From Escallonia rubra (lineage: Eukaryota; Streptophyta; Magnoliopsida; Escalloniales; Escalloniaceae), in assembly GCA_033065855.1 (NCBI GenBank), contig JAVXUO010002884.1, positions 310,001 to 374,000 on the forward strand: DNA of 64,000 bases, given 5' to 3'. The notes beneath the pieces are model-generated. The model did no database searches and had not been told where the DNA came from. It saw nothing but the letters and a program-made list of their open reading frames with translations. The first letter of the stretch is position 1, and each line of letters begins with the position of its first letter. Below are positions 22,415-35,720 of the stretch, piece after piece. The position numbers were made by a program, and so were the translations under genes.

Positions 22415-25400
22415 ATGAAATCATCACTGGGAAAACTGCGGAACTTTGCACTTCACAAGAGCGATGCCAAGGAGAAGAGTGATCATCAAACGGCGGCTCA
22501 TTTGGATGAGCTCGCTCAGGCTTCCCAGGTTGCTTTTTCTTTGCTTGAACGATTGTTGTTCCGTTGGTGCTCTGATTCTGTATCTTTAGTTCAAGTGTAG
22601 CTCAAATGGAGTCACTAGATTAGGGTTCTAAACTGGTCGATAAGTTTGTTAGATAGATTTCCATTTAGTGAACTTTTGTGCTTAACTAAATCGACGATGA
22701 CTTGTACTAATCGAAGCTGTGAATTGTGCTCCTTAATTTGTGCAACCGCTAGAAATTAAATTTGTGGTTCTTCTGAGCCCTACCTAGCGTTTTTGGACGA
22801 TTTTAGGCTTTGAGGGGGCAGGTTTCGGCGCATTACGGTGATAAATAGTAATAAAAGCAGAGAATATTATCACGGTTGCAGCTTCGAAAGTAGGATACAT
22901 AGGCCTACATTGTCTGATAATTGTCAATGCGCTCTTTATTGATGATAAAAACTGACTTTTGACTATGGTTCAACTTATATGCACTGCCACCCTCGCCCTG
23001 CTCCCCCAATCGTATTGTTAAATTATCAACTAAGTTGAGATAATCTGCTATAGCTCGTGCAGAGGATTCTTATGTTGCTTGATTCTAACAATCAGCTATG
23101 TCAATGGTAAAAGATGATCAACATGTTCATTACAAGATGTGACTATAGACTTATAACTACAGGATCTCCTCCGGACACTCATAATTCATTCAATAAGGAA
23201 TGCAATAACGATGCCAATTGTTAAACTCGTCAAAATGTTTAACGTGCCTGGGCAGTGTTATTAGTCTTTTGGTTCATAACTTTGCGAATCAGCATGCGTA
23301 GACATGTCCTTGTTCTAAGATGGGAGTTATATTCGAAAATGGCTTCTAGACCGACTCTTTGGTTAATATCAGAATGCAAATGTGCAGATGACTATATATT
23401 TGTGCACTAGAGCAAAATAGATACATTGGTTCGTATTTGTTTCAAATAGTATGATACAAAAGGTGAAGGGAAAGATAATTATATTAGAGAGCATTAATAA
23501 AACTGAGTACAACGAGGCCTTTATATAGGTAAGAGAAAACTATCCTACTAGAAACAGAAAAGAGAATCCTATATAAGTTAGGAGAACTCTAGAATGTTCT
23601 ACACACAGGACAATAGCGGTAAGGTAATTTTCATATTCATATATACCATCTAACATCCCCCCCTCAAACTCAAGTTGGTAGAGAACGAACAAGCTTGAGT
23701 TTGGAGGTTAGGTCCGGAGCGGTGTCTTGTTACTAGCTGTACTATGTGAGATCCAAGTTAAGATGAATTCCATGTGTAGAGTCTGGCAATGTGAGAACAT
23801 ACAAGAGTTCCGGGGCGGAGTCCGACAACCATCAAGGTCTTGGGGCGAGGTCCGGCGACTAAGAACAGATCAGGAGTCGCGGGGTGAAGTCCGACGACCA
23901 TAAAGGTATCGGGGTGAGGTCCGGCGACTAAGAACAAGGCAGGAGTCCCAGAACGAGGTCCGCAGACTAAGAACATAGTAGGAGTCCTGGGGCGAGGTCC
24001 GATGACCATAAAGGTCTTGGGGTGAGATCCGACAATTAAGAACAAGGCAGGAGTCAGAACAAGACGAGCAGGATCCATTACAGGAACAGAGGCATGGTGG
24101 CATGGTTGGCAGCGCTGTGATTGGTGGAGGGAATGGAATCTTATCTGGGTGTAGGATTAGGATTTGGGCTAAAGGAAATCGACAGAGGTAACTAAAGAAG
24201 GAAACATTTTTTTTTTTTTTGTTTGAGCAAAAAAGAGATAAGTTAGAGTTGATGAACAATAAGATTGGGTGGTGGCTAGGGTTTTAGCACAAGCGAAGAT
24301 CATTGTAGAGAAAGGGTAGGAAAGAAAAAAACCAAAATTCTGAACTCAAGAAACAAAAGCACATGAATTAGCCGGGCGAACGACAGAAAGCCGTCAGCCG
24401 GAATTTGTGAAAATAGTTGAAAGACTCTCAAACGGGATCGTATGGTTCTGATACCATGATAGAAAAGCTGAAGGGAAAGATAATTATATTAGAGAGCATT
24501 AATAAAACTGAGTACAATGAGGCCTTTATATAGATAAGAGAAAACTGTCCTACCAGAAACAGAAAAGAGAATCCTATAAGTTAGAAGAACTCTAGAATGC
24601 TCTAGACATAGGCAATAGCAATAAGGTAATTTCCTATTAATATATATCATCTAACATAGTAAGATATTTGTTAGTTTGCATGGTTTCCTAGATTTGAAGT
24701 TTTCCATTTTGCTAGACATTTGAATCTACCAACTGATGCCTAAAAAGTAAAGGACCCAACTGTATAGCCCTAACAAGGTTAGACATACAAGAAGAGGAAA
24801 TTTGTCCCGGCCAAACAATCTTAAGCCTTTACAAAATGCTAAGTAGCCAGGTCTGGAATTTATGTTATCCAGCAAACAAAATAACTAGATTGCCATCCGT
24901 GGTTATCAGCAAATCCTATCTTGTGCTTCCATATTTGCGTCACTGGATTTGAGTTTGCGTATTGTTATACTGGGGCTGTTGTAGGTGAGAAAGTTGAACT
25001 CTGGTGAATGGTATTGGCCTCCAGTAAGCACATGAATAAATATGTCAGAGGCCATACAGAACTTCTAAAATACAGTTAACACGGCTAGCCTGCATAACAT
25101 TGTTGAACGTGAGTGAAGCGATTGGGTAGCTTGGTATGCGTCATAAGTATTGTTCACACCGAAGTGATGATGTTTGACTCTAAGATGTTGATTAAAGTAG
25201 TCTGATTTATGTCTGACTATGTATAGGTCTAGGTCTTGGTCACGGTAAATGAACCTCGTGGAGTCTCTCTCTCTCTCTCTCGGCAAGGGTTCCAGAAAGC
25301 CAGTGCTGATCTCTCTCAATCTGTGCCCTGACTCTGAAGATAGTGCCCTAATATTGTCCGGGAACGCAATTTTACTGTAGCAGAAATCACCAAAGTGATC

Positions 25401-28400
25401 TCGACAAACATCCTTTTGGACTGCTGGCGTGGTACATTACACTTGCGGGAGCTTTTATTCCGGTGTTTGACCTCGTGCACCGTGAAGCATCTTCTGCAGT
25501 TAACTTCCTAATACACGATTCCCAAAACAAGAAGAAGACAAATAGGAGAAAAAAGGAAGAGTTTATGCCAAAAGCTAGTGATGAGCGTGGAGTGAAGCAA
25601 GAATGAAAGGGAAGGAAGTCCTGTTACAGCCTTTAAATTGAGTTTATAATACTATGATCTCCACATGAAACTTCTGTATGAACACAAAATGTGAAAAAAT
25701 GGTTCAAGTTTAGCTTCAGCCATGTTATACAATATCTTGGAACGACACAATTAAGCGCAAAGGTTTCAATTCCTATTGGCGGTTGTGTAAATAACTACGG
25801 TCCTAACTGTATTTAGATGTAAGTTTTCCCGAGTCATTCTATTTTTCAGGGAATTTGAAGTTTCTATATCTCATAGAAACATCCATAAGATGTTAGGATG
25901 GAAGACTAGGAGCAGAACTGCCGGCATTGAACTAAACTACTATTTGTTTGTCCTTAGATGTAAAGCTCTCTGCTTCGTGCTTGATTGTGTGTTTAACCAA
26001 TGCATGAACTTGTGGCCTTGACCTTTCTGGTGTTATATGAGAATGGTTTGATCAATAAAGCATCACAAGAGAATGCATAACGAGAAGCAAATGCATTTAT
26101 TGGAAGTTTTGGTTATGTTGGATAACAATTTTCGTGTTTGGCGCATTTGCAATAGAATCTTGCTTGTTTACCATTTTCAGGGCCCTTTGAAATACACGAA
26201 TATGGTGTCAGTTTTACAATCCGCACTTTATGTCGATCGGCAGGGATGGCCGTTTAGGCGGGGATCCCGACCAGGTTCGGGTTTGAGGAGAGGGTAGTAC
26301 AAGGAAGAGAGGAAGAAGCGCAACCGAAAAATGGAAGTACGATTGAAGAAGGTAGATTGCTATGGTCATGATGGTGGTGGCGGGTTTGGTGTGATGGTGG
26401 TTGTGGGGGGTGATGAAAGTGAGTTTGGTGTAGAGGTGATGGAAGTGGGTTTGATGTAGGGGTGATGGCGTTGGGTTTTATGATGATTGTGGTGGCGGTG
26501 GCGGTCGGTGCGATCTGTGATGATGAATTGATCGTTAAATGGTGATGGAGGCGGTGGCGGTTTGGGGTGTTGAAAGTAGGTTTGGTGTAGTGGTGATCGT
26601 AGTGGGTGATGCAGGCGGTTTCATGGTGATGATTGCAATGGTCGTGGGTTAGGTACAATGACGATGGTGAAGGATTTGGAGTGATGAAGGTGGGCTTGGT
26701 GTAGTTCTGGGTTTGATGTGGGTGGTGGCGACGGTTCTGTGGTTGTGACAATTTTCATGATGGCGGCGGTGGTAATGGTGGCGGTTTTGTGGTGATGATT
26801 GCAGTGGTCTTGAGTTAAGTACAATGACAATGGTGAAGGATTTGGAGTGATGAAGGTGAGTTTGGTGTAGTGCTGAGTTTGATGTGGGTGGTGGCGACAG
26901 TTCCGTGATGGTGACAATTATCATGATGGCGGCAGCGGCGGTTTAGGCGCAATAAGTATGGTGAAGGATTTGGAGTGAAGAAAGTGGGTTTGATGTCATC
27001 GTGATGGCAATGATTGTGGTGGTGTTAATGGTGGTTATTGTGGCAATTTTATTACAGTGGTGGTGGTTGTGGGCAATGATGATGTTGAATGTGTTGGCTA
27101 TTGGGTTGGTTAGTGGTGAAGGTGACACTTTGGGGGCAGTACGGTGGTTAGTTTGTTGCAGCTGTGCGGCTGTGGTTATGACATGGGGGGCTTGCGATGA
27201 TGGGGCTGAACTGGTCGTGATCCCGGTGCTTTGATGGTGTTAAGTCTGATGAAAGTAATTCGGAAGGAGCAGAAGCAGAAAATAAAAATGAACAGAAGAA
27301 AAAAGTAATTTGGCCAAGACTTTTAGGTGCTTATACTAATAGCCTTTGTATTTCATCATGTGTGGTGAATGCTTGCTTTTTTAATGGGCTGGGGGCACAG
27401 TGATCTCAAAGAACAAGAAGGTTTTGCATAATAAGCCTTGGGAGAATTCCAATAATTGAGCAATCCTTAATGAAATAAATGCATCACGGCAGACTATAAA
27501 GGGATTATAACGTGCTTTTGTTAACTTTTTCCATGTTTATGCCACTGTCAAATAAGTACTGCTTTTGCCTTTGCCACTGCCGTTTAGTTTTCCTGCCATC
27601 TACACAGGCCATCATATCCTGTCATGGACTGGGCTAAGGCCTAGTTTGGAAAGCAGTAACTTTTTTCTCCTTGCTTTCTATCTTGGTCGTTTTCTCAAAA
27701 ACTAACGGTAATTTTGTTAATTTTTTTGTTTTTGCAGGATATGCACGATATGAGAAACTGCTATGACAGCTTATTATCTGCGGCTGCCGCAACAGCGAAC
27801 AGTGCATATGGTAGTTACTTCTCTAGTTTGAGATATATGCCCGCCAAGCCTCATTATAACGTAATATTTAAGCATTCTTTTCCCATGCCTCTGGTATCAT
27901 AACAATCAAGTTATCCTTTCATATTATTCTGCAAGGTAGAAAACAATTGTCTTGGCTGGAAAATTGACCATGCCTCACGAAATATGTTGTGTTCAAAGAG
28001 GAAAAGAGAACTTCAAAGTTCAAACTAGGGTATCTTATGAAGGCTATATATCAACATGTGCAGTAAGGCTTTCTTAATGAGTTGCTCGATCAAGTATATA
28101 TTCAAACCCTTTAGCAAGCATGATGGGCTATATATAATTTTAAGTACTTCAGTACTTGTGTATGTCTACTAACTTTCCTCTAGAAAAATCTGTTGTTTTT
28201 GGGCCCATAAGTACAATAACAAAATGTCTTTAATATAGGCTATGACATACTATGTCATGGCATTCAAACATCTCTAAACATAGCTGTTACTTTCAAAGGC
28301 CACCATTCAAGACTGTGAGACCTGACCACATCCTCTTCTTGGTAGCCTTCTTCCAACGTTAGGGCCTGTTTGTTTATCCTTTTTATTTCTGTTTACCTGT

Positions 28401-31400
28401 GGTACTTGTTTCCTCATTCATTTCCGAGAGCATGTTTTCATTTTTGGCCTGTAGTAATGATGGAATATCTTCGGCAAGCATATGCCAGTTGAGCACGAAA
28501 CCACATAAAACGAGAACAGAAAAAGGAAACCAAAAAGGGAATCAGATATGAAAATGGCCGTATTCTTCTTCTTAACTTCCATGCTGTAAACATCTGGTCG
28601 TTATATTCATTCTCTTTCATTCATAACTGTGATCTTGCACAATTTCTAAGTTCTACGTCATAAGGATGCATCAAAGCACTCTCCTATTTAACTATGTCTG
28701 TATTTCAGAGTTTTCAGAGTCACTGCAGGAGATGGGAACCTGTTTAATGGAGAAAACTGCGTTAAATGATGATGGAGAAACTGGTAAGCGTGTCAATTAT
28801 GTTTGCTTGGAAGAAATGTTGATAAATCATTAAACATGGAATACCTATTGAGTTTATAACACTGAGAATGCACTTAACTTGAAAAGGGGAGGAAAAAGCG
28901 CAAGGGAAGAGTATTATAAAACGAGCCCTTAGACTCATCATTGATGAACAAAACATTGTTGAAATAGTGCTGAGAATGCACTTCACTTGAAAAAGGAAGG
29001 AAAAAGCACAAGAGAAAAGTATGATAATACCAGCCCTTAGACTGATCATTTGTGAATAAAACATTTTAAAGATAGTGCTCTTCCCACCAACCCATCCTGG
29101 TAAAAGTTCCGTCTTAGGAGGAACATTAATCTGATTATAGGATACTTTTTAAGTTTTAACAAGCTTATGTCTTGTGCCACTTTACATGACAATCCGTGAT
29201 TTGTTTACTGACTTTCTGATACTTCATTGTTCAGCAAATGAGTAACGATTGTTTGGTCCATGATAAAATGTAATTCTAATTCCGCTGCTCGGGGTCTTAC
29301 CTTCTTCATGATATGTCATTCGGTCTCCCTTTTCATTGCTTCCCTTTTGCAATCACTCTTTCGTTGGTGGGCATATGGTTACGCGCAGGACACATCTTCA
29401 TAAACTTTGCTTGCTTTCTAAAATTCCTCATATACTTTCGACCTCGCCTCTATGAATATAAGCTTAATTGAGTACCTTACTTTGTCTTCTTTCGTTGTCA
29501 TTATTTTCCAGAGGATGTTAGTCACTGATTGCCTAACTGCTCCTTCTTTTTGGGGCTTGTTGTGATGTTTTAAATTACAAGCAAACACCACTGTCATTAA
29601 TTTTTGTCTACGTGCAGGTACAGTGTTAGCATTGTTGGGAAAATTGCAGCTAGAACTCCAAAAACTTGTTGATAGCTATGTGAGTGCTAATTGTTGTGTT
29701 GTATCTAAAAACAGTCTCCCATATCACTTCAACACCTATTTCAACCTGGTAATGAATTGTTGCTCTCTGTTTTCCAGCGTTCTCATATAGTCCTAACAAT
29801 TACAAACCCATCAGAGTCTCTTCTTAGTGAGCTTCGGAAAGTAGAGGTGTGTATATATGGATCATATTCTTTTCATCTCTCTCTTGTCGATATCCTTCCA
29901 CCTTCAACCTTTTTCTACTTCAGGTTTTCACGACTTTTGGTTTTCAGTATTTGTGGATATGTTTGTATATTGCACATGGAATCGCCGGAGCACTTTGTGT
30001 TTTGCACGACCAATTACGCTAGGCTGAGAGGTCAACAAATTCTTAAATTGTCAGGATTTCTTGAGGTGAACTTAAGCACCTTCTACCATGCATAATATTG
30101 CAAATGATGTTGAACGTATCAACATCAGCATCAGTTTAGCCTTTGCCACTAACACCTATTCCAAGTCTAGTTTTAATTTACTTCTACCATTCTAAGTCCT
30201 TTTTCATTGTTGCTATCGTTGCTATACTTGGTCTATTTTTATTACCCAACCAACTTCGGGAAAAGCGACTCGTCCATAGTGAGGCATCCAAAGGCCTAAA
30301 ATGTTAGGAAAGCATCTCAAGCCATTGTAAGTAAGATAAGGAAAAGTGACAAGAGCATGGAGCTTTTTACTTTTTAATCTGCATAGTAATTTTCCAATTG
30401 TTTGTTGGGTAGTATTTACTTATTTCAACCATGGTTTTCGTCATTATAAGTCAAAGTTGAGTCGTAGTAGGTTATTATACCGACAAGGAGTGTTTTTGGC
30501 AAGGTATAACTTGTTTTCAGGTCACATAAGGCTTCTGATTTAATTTTTCTATTCCTACGAAATTAAATAAACTCCAAGGGTGTTCAGGGTTTAGATTGGT
30601 CTAATTTTTGTCTTAGCTATATGAAGGGTTGTAGCTTGATGAACCTTTTACACATGCAACAACGATTGTGACATGACGGGTCTCGTTATGTTTCTATTAG
30701 GTAATGCTTTCGTAACTATTCCAGAAGTTGTCATTATCTATAACACACTCAAGTTTGAACAGGTTACACCTGTGTTTGGTCAATTAAGTTTAGCTCGAGT
30801 TCAGTTCACGCACTATCAGATATCAACTAAGTTTAGCTGCTGTATCTTTAGCTCTTGATCCTTGACTTGTACAGGTAGATCAGCTGGATTGTATTACTAA
30901 TATCAGCACTATTGATAATTTTGCTTGCACAACTTGGTATGGTACACTCATGTCTCTGTAGGGTGTTGCATTATGCAAATCGTAAATGCTGTTCACATTC
31001 ACAGCCACATATTAGGTGTATGAGCGATGGTGCTTCACATTAAAATGCAACTTCACTATTGATATTTAAAGTGCAATCCTACGATTCTCTTCTACTGTCT
31101 TAATTGCAATGGTGAAAGCTGACTGCCCGACATAAACAAAGAGCGCTACACAGTACTTGTTTACTTAAGTGGCAATATAGTCGTTACTTGTTAACAGTTG
31201 CTCTTATACTAAGAGCATATCATTTTATCTTTTTTCATTAGTAAATAAGTTGCTATGCATCAATTTTTCCCTGGAGGTGTCGAGCACTTAGGTATGAGAT
31301 GCATGGAAATTCGCCTTTAGGTGTATAAACCTTATTAGTGAGGACATAGACTTCTAATTTAATATTTTGTTTTTCAAGAAAATTGTTTATTTACTATTCG

Positions 31401-34400
31401 AGTTGTAAAAAGGAAGATATATGTGCATATATATATTTACCAACATTTATATTACGGCAAGCAGTATTCCAAGAGATGCTCTCATTGCAAAATGCATCTC
31501 ATCTAGGATACTCTCAGGGTGACATGTGGCTCTACAGTTATTATTATGATACATGTCTCCTTACTATCAAATTTAAGTGACTTGTTGATTCTTCTAATTT
31601 GAGAACTTTGAAGCAATATTTGCCTTTTCCTCTTCTTTGTATCCTTTTCTCCATGTAGTATTTTACTTTTCGATGGGTTTCTTTATTTACATTTTCCTTT
31701 TTATAGTTCCGTGCAATAATTGCACGGGTTAAGGCTGGATATGTATGTATATAGGTATTTATAGATTGAGAAATGAAATTACTAAACAACAGTACTGTTT
31801 ATTTGGTTTCCGCTACATGCACGTTCTGTAACAGTACAGCATCACAAGTTATACTTACTAGGTTTTCTCTATTTTCTGGCGCAGGAGATGAAACTCCAAT
31901 GTGATGAAAAAAGGTAAAAATCTTTCTGTTTCTTTTTTATTTTGTTAAGCCTCGAGTGATGTGAACTCTGATTGGTTGCATACATGATCTTCAGAGAGAT
32001 CTATGACTACATGGTGGCACAACATAGAGAAAAAGGAAGGTCGAAAGGTGGAAAAGGGGAAACTTTTACCTCGCAGCAGTTAAAAGAAGCTCGGGATGAA
32101 TATGATGATGTGGCAAGACTCTGCATCTTTCGAATGAAGTCTCTGAAGCAAGGGCAATGCCGTAGTCTTTTGACTCAGGCAGCTCGTCATCATGCAGCAC
32201 AGGTTTTTTTGTATCAGCCATGAGTTTGAATTATAAACATCTTTCAGTAATCGTTTGCCTTATTCTTTTACTCCTTCGGAGCAGCTGAATTTCTTTCAAA
32301 AGGGACTTAAATCAGTTGAGGCAGCTGACCCGCATATAAGATTGGTTGCTAAAAAACAGCACATTGATTACCAATTCAGTGGACTAAACGAGACTGAAGA
32401 AGGGGAAGGTGGAAGTTTTGATACCTACGATACTAGTGTAGATGGAGAACTCAGTTTTGACTACAGAGACAACAAGCAAGGTCTTGATAATGACCGCGCA
32501 TCAAGGATTTCAATGGAGGTAAGCTCCTTGTCTATAGAAATTCACTGGGTTAGCTTTGCATCTTGCATAAGTCAAGCCGAAGGTTTTCGATTCGTATCGT
32601 AGCTATAGAAGCTCATTGATTCGTATTGCATAAGTCAAGGACTTCTATGGCACTTGATTCGTAAGTGCCATTTATGTGTGTAATGCGTTTGACCTTCAAG
32701 TAATTCACTACTGGGATCATGAATGCTTCATTTTCACAGTTGGTAGCTACATCTCATATTTTCAGAGGAGCAACCACTTTGTTCAATATTATGTTTCCAG
32801 TATACTTGTTTTTGGCCGCTCATTACCCAAAAAGGGAATTAGACATTGCACTTAGGCTATTTATACACAAGGCTTTTGACCTTGTCATGGCTTGGGTGAC
32901 CCCATTTAGCCTCTGGCTTAAGGGACGTCACAAGGAATCTAAAAAGCATATGGAAAAGGAATTTGCACCCTATTAACGAAGAAAATTTATTGGAGTAAAA
33001 GTGGTTACGTTGGACGGCCATAGCAATTATGTTGGAAAATAAAATTCCATGTGTAATTTCACACCGCAAGTCAAGTTACACCAATATGGCGAGTAAGGTA
33101 ACTTTTTCTTGTTGGTGCCCTGCCAATTAACCTAGGGCAAATTACACCTATGTCCCTGAGGTTAGGGTATAATTACAGGTAAGGACAATAGTTTGAACAA
33201 ATTACAGATTAGGGGTTTCAGTGAAACCCTAATTTGCAAATTAAGGTTTCAACAAAACCCTAATTTGCAAATTAGGGTTTCAAAACCCTAATTTGGAGAT
33301 TGAGACCCTCAAGATTTTGATGCAAATTGAGAAATTTTGATGAATTAGACTGCAAAGATGGAGAGAAAATCAATAAAACCCTCATCTTGAAATTAAAGAT
33401 TGAAATCTTAATTAATTTTTTTTAAGAATATCCAATATATATAGTACAAGGGGTAGTATCGTCATTTTAATAATACGTATTGATGACATCATAAAAAAGT
33501 ACACGGACGGAACCCTGACTGATGGACACGGCTGATACATCTTAAAAGTGTTTGGTCACGGAATGTTACATTTTGAAACTTGTTGTCCTTGACTATAATT
33601 ATACCCTAACCTCAGGGACATAGGTGTAATTTGCCCATTAACCTATCTTACTGCCGTGTTTCTCAGTTTGTTAGGTTTGGTTCATGACGTATTCAGATAA
33701 GCTCTCGAGTGCTAGCACAAATGGAAGATAAGTTGTTACTTGTTAGGTTTAATTTAACTGTTATCATACTTCAATTCTACCTAATTGGCTCCCACGGACC
33801 TCTGGAACTAGCAAATAAGGAACAGGTGTTCTGGATAAATCGATGAAGGTCGTTTAGACGAAAAAATATTCTGATTCGTAAATTAAGATTCTCTTTACTT
33901 ATAAATGGCAGCTGATACATTAGTTATGGAAAATTTACAGTTTACATTGACCAATCAGAAAACTTTTTCCTCCATGTATGCCTTTATCACAGATGACATG
34001 GGCCTAGTGATTATCACATTTTGCAGGATTTGGCTATATTATGGAATTGTTACTTGCTAAATTTTCATGCCTCAAACGTATTCTGATATGGCAGTTTCTG
34101 CAGTTGGACAGGGTGGATGTTCCATATGCTCAAGCTTCAAAATTGGAAGAAACAGAGGTAATAAATTTAGTATCCCTGTTGAGTAGCTGATGATGGAACT
34201 ATTGCTTTGTATTTGTTTTGAGGAAGTATGTAATCAATTTAATATTGGCCAGTGGGATTATCAAATCTCTTCCATGAAAAGGAAAATGGTTTTATAGTTG
34301 GTCCCCCTAAATTTTGATCTTGTAATTTGTGTGACTACCTGATTGACCCCAAGAGTTCAAGCTGATAGAGAAAAGGTCCCAAGAATGTGTATAAGCTTTA

Positions 34401-35720
34401 ACTTCCTCCTTCGTGCAAGTCCCCTTTCGCACGTGGAGATACGGGACAAGCTAAGAGCACAAGAACGTAATAGTTTGTGTATCAATAGAGACTTGAACCA
34501 CCTTAATGAAAGCTCGATATATGTTCAGTTAGTACCAGAAAATGTTTTAAGCTGTCAGAGACTGAATAGGAGAATGTAGATAAGCCCTGAGCAGACGAAT
34601 TTTGAAGCTTTTCTTTACTATACGTTGAGTTATTTGGTATAGAGGTGAACTAAAACAAATTGTAATTTGTTCCTTCGATTTATGTCACAAGTCTGTATCT
34701 CTGCAGATGAATTTCAATAGAAATCAAGGGGAGCAAGTCTTCACTCGGCAGAATCGAGCAGGCAGCTACTCTGCTCCACTTTATCCAGAGAAGTTTGATC
34801 CAGCTGAAAGGATCAAGGAAATGAAACCATCGGCTCGGAAGTTTCACACCCATGTGCTTCCTACCCCAGCTGATGCGAAGAATTCAGTTTCAGGGACCAG
34901 TACTTCTGTGCACTGGAGTCTCACAAGCCTCAGTGGGAATGCCCACAATCCTCGGCATTCATCCCCACTGGACACTGAGAAGCATGGGAAGCATTTTGCA
35001 GATGATAATTTAGTAAACTCTATCTCGAAACCCAGAGAGAGCAACAGTAATAATTCCTCCGTCCAACTACCCCATCCTTTGAGTGAGGGTCTCTCACTCC
35101 CACAATATGGTGCACATAATGTGCTCGATACTAAAAAGAACAAAAGACAAGCTTTTTCTGGCCCAATACCGAGTAAACCATGGTCAACCAAGCCTTCACT
35201 ATCTTCCAGCGGACCTCTTAATTCTACTGAACTTCCACAACTTGTTTCTGGATTGCTTTCTCGAGTACCAATTCCTCATCTTTCTACATCTCCGAATGTA
35301 TCCCGTAGTGCGTCTCCTCCACCTGTATCTTCACCTAAAATTAGTGAGCTGCACGAGCTCCCTCGGCCCCCTGCTAGTTCGGGCTCCAAGCCGGCAAGTT
35401 CTTCTGGTGTTGTGGGTCATTCCGGGCCCTTGATTTTCAGGAATCAAGAGCTTTCTCCAACGAACAGAAACCCTGTACAAGCATCACATACAGCATCTCG
35501 TCTTCCTGCTCCTCCATCAACTGTTTCTCGTAGTTTCTCCATTCCCTCTAGCAATCAGAGAGCTATGGCATTACACGTGTCCAAGCTACTAGAATCTCCT
35601 CAAGTTCCAGACAGGGAAGTAGCTTCGCCTCCACTGACGCCTATTTCCATATCAAACACACAGTCATTATCAACTGTTGCGGAAGTTGTCTCAGGCTCTG
35701 GGCAGTTAAGAGGTAATTAA
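22415..35720 (+). CDS. BAR-domain, Pro/Ser-rich protein (At2g33490 family), 643 aa
   Basis: Ten exons: 22415-22528, 27738-27810, 28709-28783, 29618-29679, 29778-29846, 31885-31913, 31995-32202, 32285-32518, 34104-34157 and 34707-35720. All introns are GT-AG, all phases agree, and the CDS totals 1932 nt. Residues about 25-250 form a helical BAR-like domain with family signatures: LDELAQASQ, CYDSLLSAAAATANSAYEFS, KLQLELQKLVDSYRSHI, EKGRSKGGKGETF and SLLTQAARHHAAQ. BAR domains bind or curve membranes. Residues 307-643, from the single large last exon, are rich in Ser/Pro with repeated SPPP-type clusters and are probably disordered. Arabidopsis relatives are annotated as hydroxyproline-rich glycoproteins, but no signal peptide is seen, so a cytoplasmic membrane-trafficking role is more likely (inference). 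The acceptor of exon 9 could also lie 9 bases upstream, in frame. Intron 1 is 5.2 kb and transposon-bearing. Confidence 0.93.
23447..24661 (-). mobile_element. TRIM-type LTR retrotransposon in intron 1, antisense
   Basis: LTRs of 204 and 200 bp (23452-23655 and 24457-24656) each run TG...CA on the plus strand and are near-identical. The 5-bp duplication TAGTA flanks the whole (23447-23451, 24657-24661). On the minus strand the 5' LTR is followed at once by TGGTATCAGAACC, a primer binding site for initiator tRNA-Met. The 3' LTR is preceded by a purine tract (GAGGGGGGGA, complement of 23656-23665). The roughly 800-bp interior has no gag or pol; it holds a tandem repeat. These are the hallmarks of a complete non-autonomous TRIM, inserted opposite to the host gene. 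Confidence 0.9.
23806..24060. repeat. Tandem repeat inside the TRIM
   Basis: Roughly 70-bp higher-order units, each made of two half-units, recur with phrases such as GAGGTCCGGCGACTAAGAAC and GACCATAAAGGT. They keep one minus-strand frame open for 106 codons, giving a repetitive GPRP-type peptide, which I take as a by-product of the repeat. Confidence 0.7.
26330..27235. repeat. GTG/GGTGAT-rich degenerate minisatellite in intron 1
   Basis: About 900 bp with strong strand asymmetry (G/T-rich on the plus strand) and repeated phrases such as GAAGGATTTGGAGTGATGAA. Two clear long units start near 26625 and 26791, a period of about 166 bp, with weaker copies either side. The minus-strand open frames here (His/Pro/Thr-rich) are low-complexity shadows. 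The preceding sequence (26243-26290) is GC-rich and may be the end of a transposon. Confidence 0.65.
28860..29062. repeat. Tandem duplication in intron 3, about 108 bp
   Basis: Two copies starting at CTGAGAATGCACTT (28862 and 28970) continue with matching CTTGAAAA, GGAAAAAGC, CAAG, and AGCCCTTAGACT blocks. The copies differ at scattered sites, so the duplication is not recent. Confidence 0.7.
33126..33645. mobile_element. MULE-type MITE in intron 8 with 9-bp duplication
   Basis: The element is 33135-33636 (502 bp). ATTAACCTA occurs on both sides (33126-33134, 33637-33645), the 9-bp duplication of Mutator-like elements. Terminal inverted repeats of about 50 bp start GGGCAAATTACACCTATG. The interior has short repeats built on AAACCCTAATTTGCAAATT. 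It matches the arms of the larger Pack-MULE at 41890-42970 and so is a deletion derivative of the same family. It has no coding capacity. Confidence 0.88.

Noticed and set aside
23758..24078. 106-codon repetitive frame in the TRIM
   Set aside because: It is the product of the tandem repeat and has no gag or other known motif.
26254..26924. Long minus-strand His/Pro/Thr-rich frames
   Set aside because: They are the reverse reading of the GTG-rich minisatellite; low complexity keeps the frame open.
31709..31727. Perfect 9-bp inverted repeat CCGTGCAAT-A-ATTGCACGG as a Helitron 3' hairpin
   Set aside because: No CTAG/CTAR follows at the expected distance, and no matching 5' end was found.
32719..32976. 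85-codon plus-strand frame inside intron 8 of the BAR gene
   Set aside because: No domain is visible, and the host transcript joins in phase without it.
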